This document shows positions 13,872 through 18,335 of a DNA stretch of 18,335 nucleotides, in pieces. How positions within the stretch are numbered: the first letter of the stretch is position 1; every line of letters begins with the position of its first letter. The stretch comes from an uncultured Eubacteriales bacterium (lineage in GTDB: Bacteria > Bacillota > Clostridia > Oscillospirales > Oscillospiraceae), in assembly GCA_900550615.1 (NCBI GenBank), contig URSX01000027.1, positions 1 to 18,335 of the forward strand, given 5' to 3'. The notes under the pieces were generated by a model, which was not told where the DNA came from, did no database searches, and saw nothing but the letters and a program-made list of their open reading frames with translations. The position numbers were made by a program, and so were the translations under genes.

Positions 13872-15497
13872 TTACTTCTTATAAACTACCTTGCCGCCCA
13901 CAATGGTCATTACGGGCAGGATGTCCTTGATCTCCATGGGATCCACGGTGAAAATATCCCGATCCAGCAGGACCATGTCCGCATAATAGCCGGGCATCAG
14001 GCGGCCCTTGACATCCTCCTGGAACTCCGCGTAGGCGCTCTCCTTGGTGTAGGCGTCAATAGCCGTTTCCACATCCACGCACTCGCCGGGATAGAAGCCG
14101 CCTGCGGGACGGCCCTGTCTATCCTTGCGGGTAACGGCCATGTAGATATTGGTGAAGGGGTTGCAGTCCTCCACAGGGCAATCGGTGCCGTAGGACAGAT
14201 GCACGCCCATGCGCAGAAGGGTGCCGAAGGCGTAGGAGGTGGAGGCCAGCTCCTTGCCGCACAGCTTTTCCACGATATTCATATCGTAATCCAGGAAAAT
14301 GGGCTGGGCAAACACCAGAATATCGTCCTTGGCGATGCGTTCCAGCAGGGCACGGTCGGTAATCTGGCAGTGAACAACGGCGTGGCGGAGCTTGTTCTTG
14401 CCATCCACGAAGGCCCGCTCATAGCACTCCACAGTGCGGCGCACGGCCTCGTCACCGATGCAGTGGGTAATCACCTGCAGATTGTGCTCCTTTGCCAGCT
14501 GGCAGTAGCGGTCCATATCCTCCACGGTGATCCACTCCAGGCCGTGGTTTTCCGGATCGTCCACGTAGCCGTGGGACATAAGACCCGTGCGGGCGCCCAG
14601 GCTGCCGTCCTTAAACAGCTTCAGGGGGCCCAGGGTAAGCCAGGAGCCCTTCTTATACTCGCCCACGGCGTACTCGCCCCGGGTCAGGTACTCCTCGAAA
14701 TCCTTCAGGTTGTTGAAGCAGACCTGATGGCGATAGCGAACCTTGCCCTCTCCATTGTCGTACATCTCGTGCAGCAGGCGGAAGGCAGCAGGGGTATCCA
14801 GGAAGGTGGTGCCCACATCGTTGCTCTGGACGCTGGTGAGACCGTGGGAAACCGCATAGTCCATGGCATCCTTCATGAACTCATGGCGCTCCTCCAGAGT
14901 GAACTCCGGGATGAGACGCTTGGCGATATTGCAGCCGTTGCCGGTGAAGATGCCGTTGGGCACGCCGTTTTCATCGGTGAGGCAATCCTCGCCCTTGCAC
15001 TTGTCTATCTCGCCGGTGCTTTGCAGGATCTCCAGGAGCTTGCTGTTGACGGAGACAATGTGTCCGCAGACACGCTCCAGCACGATGGGATAGTCGGTAC
15101 TGATCTTGTCCAGGTCATGCCGGTCGGGCAGGCGGCCGCCGTCGGTGAAATAGTCCTGGTTCCAGCCGATGGCATGGAGACCGTTTTTCACACGCTGGGG
15201 GTGCTCCTGGGCGAATTTGCGGCATACCTCGATCAGCTCCGCAATGGACTTTACATCGGCGATATGGGCCTGGTTCAGCGTCTCGCTGAACTGGGCAAAG
15301 TGCATATGAGAATCATTGAGACCGGGGATCAGGGTGCGGCCGCCGCAGTCCACCCGGGTGGCGTCAGCCGGGGCATCGGCCAGCAGGGCATCGCTGCTGC
15401 CTATGCGGCGGATGATGCCGTCTTCAACCAAAACTGCCTGCTCATAATGACCCTTTTCCACATAGACCTTGGCATTATAATACAGCTCAGCCATCAT
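13872..15497 (-). CDS. YtcJ-like amidohydrolase (Amidohydro_3)
   Basis: This 541-aa metal-dependent hydrolase resembles N-substituted formamide deformylase and YtcJ proteins. The whole ligand set is present: HMH (64-66) in IPGLNDSHMHF, Lys293 in LKLFKDGSLGART, His345 in THCIGDEA, His376 in RHAVVHCQ and Asp439 in YGTDCPVED. A C-terminal GRLMPGYYADMVLLDRDIF completes the composite beta domain. The first ATG is at 15497, overlapping the permease stop by 11 bp; a second at 15494 is better spaced from GGAGG. Substrates in this family are N-acyl or N-formyl amides and similar. Next to the permease, it may act first on the imported compound. Confidence 0.93.
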   Translation of the reverse strand: MMAELYYNAKVYVEKGHYEQAVLVEDGIIRRIGSSDALLADAPADATRVDCGGRTLIPGLNDSHMHFAQFSETLNQAHIADVKSIAELIEVCRKFAQEHPQRVKNGLHAIGWNQDYFTDGGRLPDRHDLDKISTDYPIVLERVCGHIVSVNSKLLEILQSTGEIDKCKGEDCLTDENGVPNGIFTGNGCNIAKRLIPEFTLEERHEFMKDAMDYAVSHGLTSVQSNDVGTTFLDTPAAFRLLHEMYDNGEGKVRYRHQVCFNNLKDFEEYLTRGEYAVGEYKKGSWLTLGPLKLFKDGSLGARTGLMSHGYVDDPENHGLEWITVEDMDRYCQLAKEHNLQVITHCIGDEAVRRTVECYERAFVDGKNKLRHAVVHCQITDRALLERIAKDDILVFAQPIFLDYDMNIVEKLCGKELASTSYAFGTLLRMGVHLSYGTDCPVEDCNPFTNIYMAVTRKDRQGRPAGGFYPGECVDVETAIDAYTKESAYAEFQEDVKGRLMPGYYADMVLLDRDIFTVDPMEIKDILPVMTIVGGKVVYKK

Positions 15498-16893
15498 TAG
15501 CCTCCTTATTCTCCCCCGCTTCCTTCTTCAGCTTGCGGTCAAAGATCCAGTAAACAACGGCGCCGATAGCGGGCACGATGAAGCCGAGGGCGCCCAGGAA
15601 AGGATTATCAATGGCGGAGTTGACGAACAGGGCCACGAACACAATGGCAGTGAAGATGATGGACACGGGATAGAGCCACACCTTGTAGGGACGCTCGATG
15701 TTGGGGAACTTCTTGCGCAGGATGGGCACAGCCAGAACGATCATGACATTGAAGAGCAGATTGCACAGCACCACCATGTCGGTCAGCTGGCTCAGGTTAC
15801 GCAGCAGCACCAGGGCGCTGGAGATGACAGCCTGGACAAGGATGGGCACATAGGGGATCTTCTGCTTATTCAGCTTGGTGAAGCTCTTGAAGAAGTGGCC
15901 TTCCTTGGCCATGGCATAGTACATTCTGGGCTGGGCCAGGATGAGGCCGTTGAGGCTGCCGAACATGGCCAGGACCATGCCCACGGTAACCACCACGGCA
16001 CCTGCGCTGCCCAGCAGCTTCTTAGCAACCGCCGTACCCAGATACAGGTCGCCGGCGTCGATCATGGAGGCGATCTCCTCGTGGGGCAGAACCTTCATGA
16101 TGGCAAAGTTGAAGAGGGTGTAGAGAATCGTAACGCCGCCGATACCGATGATAAGGGCCAGGGGCAGATTCTTGCGGGGGTTCTTCATTTCCTCGGCCAC
16201 GGTGTTCAGGTTGGTCCAGCCCTCATAGGCCCAGAGGGAGGCCACAACGGCCAGGGCGATCATGCTGAAAACGCTGGTGTTGTTCTCGGCAGCATAGACG
16301 CCGGCAGAGCCCAGGGACAGGTCGGGGGTAACATGGCCGACAAACAGGGCTGCCAGCAGAATGATGGCAACGGGCACCATCTTGGCGACCATGGAGACAT
16401 TCTGCACCACGGAGGCCAGCTTAACGCCCACCATGTTATAGGCGGTGATACCGAAGATGAGTACAACGGCGGCAATCTTGCAGCCGAAGTCGCTGAGGTG
16501 GAAAATGGGCTGGAACACGCCCATCAGAGCCAGGGCCAGAGCAGCCACGGAGCCGGGGCCGCCGATGAGCCAATCCACAAAGCCGTTCATGAAGCCCACG
16601 ATGGGATGATAGGCCTCATTCAGGTAGACCACACGGCCACCGGACTGGGGCATAGCCGCGCCCATTTCCGCATAGGCCAGACCGCCAAACAGGGAAATGA
16701 CACCGCCGATGATCCAGCACAGCAGAGCCAGACCGCTGTTCATGCCCGCACGCTGCAGCACATAGGCACCCAGGTAGAAGATACCGGAGCCAATCATGAT
16801 ACCAGCAATAATGCTGACACCACCAAAGGCACCTATTTCTCGCTTTAGTTCTGTTTTTTCTGTTGTCAGGTCGCTTATAGTTTCTTTTTTCAT
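15487..16893 (-). CDS. APC-family amino acid permease
   Basis: The 468-aa protein has about twelve hydrophobic segments and the APC signature near the start: IGAFGGVSIIAGIMIGSGIF (20-39), where GSGIF binds the substrate backbone, then GLAYAEMGAAMPQSGGRVVY. Length and pattern resemble the LAT/YfnA-type amino acid exchangers. GGAGG lies 8 nt before the ATG. It is the first gene of the cargo operon, so the pathway starts with uptake of an amino acid or small amine-containing compound at the cell membrane. The exact substrate is unknown; these transporters may also export a product in exchange. Confidence 0.93.
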   Translation of the reverse strand: MKKETISDLTTEKTELKREIGAFGGVSIIAGIMIGSGIFYLGAYVLQRAGMNSGLALLCWIIGGVISLFGGLAYAEMGAAMPQSGGRVVYLNEAYHPIVGFMNGFVDWLIGGPGSVAALALALMGVFQPIFHLSDFGCKIAAVVLIFGITAYNMVGVKLASVVQNVSMVAKMVPVAIILLAALFVGHVTPDLSLGSAGVYAAENNTSVFSMIALAVVASLWAYEGWTNLNTVAEEMKNPRKNLPLALIIGIGGVTILYTLFNFAIMKVLPHEEIASMIDAGDLYLGTAVAKKLLGSAGAVVVTVGMVLAMFGSLNGLILAQPRMYYAMAKEGHFFKSFTKLNKQKIPYVPILVQAVISSALVLLRNLSQLTDMVVLCNLLFNVMIVLAVPILRKKFPNIERPYKVWLYPVSIIFTAIVFVALFVNSAIDNPFLGALGFIVPAIGAVVYWIFDRKLKKEAGENKEANDG

Positions 16894-16919
16894 GGGATGC
16901 GCCTCCTTTTTTAGCTATA

Positions 16920-16949
16920 AAAATAGCCTGAATGTAAATTTATTGTAAA
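16920..16949 (-). promoter_or_regulatory. Candidate operon promoter with 11-bp direct repeat
   Basis: On the - strand TTTACA (16949-16944), 18 bp, TATTTT (16925-16920) forms a plausible promoter about 20 nt upstream of the permease RBS and start. TTTACA recurs exactly 11 bp on (16938-16933), ending 7 bp before the -10. SARP activators bind direct repeats with an 11-bp period close to the -10, and this operon encodes a BTAD/SARP-type protein. The region is AT-rich, so the match may be chance. Confidence 0.4.
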
Positions 16950-17358
16950 GTATTCCCGTTCCCAAAGGTGTTTATAAAAAAACTTTTCTTCATTTTTGAT
17001 CTAAACGGTTTATTAAACTCAAATAAAACATATCGGATTTTCTATATGCCCCCAAGCAAAAAGCTTGCCCGGGGATGGAAGGGTCTATCTCACCCGCTCG
17101 GAACATATCGGTGTATTTCCTGGTGTTGGCGGCGGCGTACCCCATCTCTGAGAACGGTGAGATAGCATCCGCACCCCGTGGTGCAGGAGGATACCAGCCA
17201 CGCGCAATCCTGTATGATAACACAAAATGACCACACTGTAACCAAAGAATACTCCCGCTGTGCAATTGATAACTTTCTCTTAACTCTGCCCATCTCCGAT
17301 AGCTATTAAGGTCGGTTTGTGGTATGTGTATTGGCTACCAAGAAAAGGAGTTGATACT
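16950..17358. other. Intergenic region between cargo operon and integrase
   Basis: This holds an AT-rich stretch (16950-17045), a CAAGC/GCTTG hairpin (near 17053-17067), a 10-bp inverted repeat CTATCTCACC / GGTGAGATAG (17085-17094 and 17156-17165), the 27-bp repeat (17225-17251) and the integrase leader. The - strand between 17040 and 17200 reads as a short peptide-like remnant (AAANTRKYTDMFRAGEIDPS) that I cannot assign. A weak promoter TTAACT-17-CTATTA precedes the integrase. Confidence 0.4.
17225..17251 (+). repeat. 27-bp direct repeat, right copy
   Basis: Partner of 6476-6502 (26 of 27 identical), here 108 bp upstream of the integrase start. Confidence 0.6.
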
Positions 17359-18120
17359 ATGCCGAAAAAACGTGCAAACGGTGAGGGCAGCATCCGCAAG
17401 CGTAAGGATGGCCGCTGGGAGGGACGCTACACCGCAGGCAATGATCCTGCCACCGGCAAACCTATTCACAAAAGCGTCCTCGCCAATCCCGCCAAAGGCT
17501 GCCGCCTGCCGAAGCTGGAGAAGCGGGAGATGAAGATACTGCCGGAGGACAAGATCGGCCCGTACCTGGCCGAAGCAGAACGGCGCGGGCTGCTGGCGGC
17601 CTTCTATCTGGAGCTGACCACCGGTCTGCGCCGGGGCGAGCTCCTCGCCCTGCTGTGGACGGACTTGGACGTGGAGAATATGACCATCTCTGTCAGCAAG
17701 CAGGTAAACCGTATCAACGGTGAGCTGGTGGTCAGCCAACCCAAGACACCCAACTCCATCCGCAAGCTGGCCATCCCGCAGCGGGCGGTGGAGCTGCTGG
17801 TGGAGGAACACAACAAGCATCCACACCGTCCCTACCTGTTCGTATCGCCCAAGACCGGCACCATGTTCGACCCGGACTCCTTCCGGCACACCCACGAGAA
17901 AATTCTAAAGGCCATCGGCGCGGAGCACATACGCTTCCATGACCTCAGGCACACCTTCGCAACGCTGTCCCTCAAGTACGGCGTGGACGTCAAGACACTG
18001 TCCGGCGCGCTGGGCCACTACGACGCGGGCTTTACCCTCAGCACCTACACCCACGCCACGGAGGGAATGAAGCGCTCCGCCGCCGACACCATCGGCAGCG
18101 TCATCAGCCAGACCATGTAG
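17359..18120 (+). CDS. Tn916-type tyrosine integrase lacking the core-binding domain
   Basis: The start at 17359 follows AGGAG by 9 nt. The 253-aa product begins MPKKRANGEGSIRKRKDGRW, the arm-binding N-terminus of Tn916-like integrases, to about residue 41. It then passes directly into NPAKGCRLPKLEKREMKILP, which in relatives opens the catalytic domain. Intact relatives are about 370-400 aa, so roughly 120-130 residues holding the SAM-like core-binding domain are absent, in frame. The catalytic residues are all present: Arg91 (TGLRRGE), Lys129, His194 and Arg197 (HDLRH), His220 (LGH) and Tyr230 (STYTH). It sits next to the right attachment site and probably inserted the island before the deletion. 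Recombination by the present protein is doubtful. Confidence 0.85.
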   Translation: MPKKRANGEGSIRKRKDGRWEGRYTAGNDPATGKPIHKSVLANPAKGCRLPKLEKREMKILPEDKIGPYLAEAERRGLLAAFYLELTTGLRRGELLALLWTDLDVENMTISVSKQVNRINGELVVSQPKTPNSIRKLAIPQRAVELLVEEHNKHPHRPYLFVSPKTGTMFDPDSFRHTHEKILKAIGAEHIRFHDLRHTFATLSLKYGVDVKTLSGALGHYDAGFTLSTYTHATEGMKRSAADTIGSVISQTM

Positions 18121-18125
18121 CCCGC

Positions 18126-18170
18126 AAAAAAGCCGGAAAGGGACGGATGATGCCATCCGCCCCTCTCCGG
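18126..18170 (-). terminator. Terminator facing leftward after the integrase gene
   Basis: On the - strand 18170-18154 pairs with 18149-18133 in a 17-bp stem with two G-U wobbles, followed by one base and six U (18131-18126). On the + strand the wobbles become A-C mismatches and the U-tail is weak, so it suits transcripts coming from the tRNA side better than the integrase mRNA. Confidence 0.6.
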
Positions 18171-18191
18171 TGCTTTCCTGACCTTTCGGCT

Positions 18192-18215
18192 TTTGGGTCA
18201 GCGTTTGGGTCAAGC
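18192..18215 (+). repeat. TTTGGGTCA direct repeats near the right attachment site
   Basis: TTTGGGTCA occurs at 18192-18200 and 18204-18212 (12-bp period). The second copy lies in a 15-bp match to 6446-6460. They lie about 85-105 bp from the attachment core, a usual position for integrase arm sites. Confidence 0.5.
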
Positions 18216-18259
18216 GAAAAACGCCAAAATGCCGCGTCACTATTTGAAGACATAAACAG

Positions 18260-18297
18260 AAAAAGTTCCTGATTTCTGACGAAATCAGGAACTTTTT
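18260..18297 (-). terminator. tRNA terminator supplied by the island
   Basis: A perfect 17-bp stem (18260-18276 with 18281-18297) begins at the tRNA CCA end read on the - strand. It corresponds to the hairpin at 6255-6288 with paired base changes. Confidence 0.75.
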
Positions 18298-18335
18298 GGT
18301 GGAGACTGCTGGACTCGAACCAGTGACCTCCTGCG
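18297..18335 (-). tRNA. tRNA 3' end, right attachment site, runs off the window
   Basis: Read on the - strand: GCAGG, variable AGGTC, T-arm GGTTCGAGTCC, acceptor AGTCTCC, then ACCA. The gene continues beyond 18335, so its 5' half is not seen. The left copy shows anticodon CAC, so tRNA-Val(CAC) is likely. In both copies the outer T-stem pair would be A-C (position 49 with 65), which is unusual. Confidence 0.8.

Larger units (their letters stand above)
6290..18335. mobile_element. Integrated genomic island, about 12 kb, at a tRNA gene
   Basis: The island lies between two direct copies of a tRNA 3' half (6290-6328 and 18297-18335, 38 of 39 identical) with a tyrosine integrase gene beside the right copy. 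This is the classic layout of an element integrated into a tRNA gene: one junction keeps an intact tRNA (right, running out of the window), the other a displaced fragment (left). The element carries a catabolic operon, a BTAD regulator and broken Doc, VWA and relaxase genes. No intact relaxase or excisionase is seen and the integrase lacks a domain, so mobility is doubtful. Confidence 0.8.

Noticed and set aside
14199..15500. 433-codon + strand open frame opposite the amidohydrolase
   Set aside because: Antisense shadow of a gene with the complete metal-ligand set; no ribosome binding site or domain.
15895..16848. 317-codon + strand open frame opposite the permease
   Set aside because: His/Gly/Asn-rich antisense of a clear twelve-segment APC permease.
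16990..17265. 91-codon - strand ORF upstream of the integrase as an excisionase
   Set aside because: It has no helix-turn-helix pattern or good ribosome binding site, and overlaps repeats and AT-rich promoter DNA; I could not assign it.
1..18335. CRISPR array
   Set aside because: No series of regularly spaced direct repeats was seen; the repeats found are island-end pairs and hairpins.

Overview
The window looks like a chromosome segment of a GC-rich anaerobic gut Firmicute, probably Oscillospiraceae-like (inference). The basis is a TM1266-type [FeFe]-hydrogenase-associated regulator, a Tn916-type tyrosine recombinase, low-GC-style promoters in a GC-rich background, strong AGGAGG ribosome binding sites and GC-rich MITE-like intergenic DNA. 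No species can be named from this sequence alone.

Left, core-like part (1-6290). A small acidic protein gene (182-397) is followed by a structured repeat-like intergenic element (430-610). A leftward operon comes next: TM1266 regulator, lipoprotein, permease, ATPase (3271 to 681). It forms an NMT1/SsuABC-type importer, with a near-consensus promoter (TTGACA-17-TACAAT), a leader of about 138 nt that contains an intrinsic terminator just before the first gene (attenuator or riboswitch-like), and a shared terminator at the end. A 487-bp gap then holds a candidate 32-aa microprotein unit on the + strand. A LysR regulator is divergently paired with a Cys/Met-metabolism PLP enzyme across a compact shared regulatory region.

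Right part (6290-18335): a genomic island of about 12 kb. Its ends are direct repeats of a tRNA 3' half, probably tRNA-Val(CAC); the left copy is truncated in the anticodon loop and the right copy runs off the window. Each copy is followed by its own tRNA-type terminator. The integrase gene sits beside the right end. All its catalytic residues are present, but it lacks the core-binding domain through an in-frame deletion, so the island may be locked in place. The left flank (6535-8121) is a pile-up of broken genes: Doc toxin, VWA protein, mobilization relaxase and an unknown protein.

The island cargo is one leftward operon (16893 to 8248): APC permease, YtcJ-like amidohydrolase, DmpA/P1-family aminopeptidase, Asp/Glu racemase-family protein, cytosolic class-C beta-lactamase-fold serine hydrolase, a second amidohydrolase with altered metal ligands, and a BTAD/SARP-type regulator. 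I infer import and stepwise hydrolysis of an unusual amide or peptide (D-amino-acid, beta-peptide or N-acylated), with the regulator possibly acting at an 11-bp direct repeat over the operon promoter. This cargo, and the attenuated TM1266-importer operon, are the most interesting candidates here.
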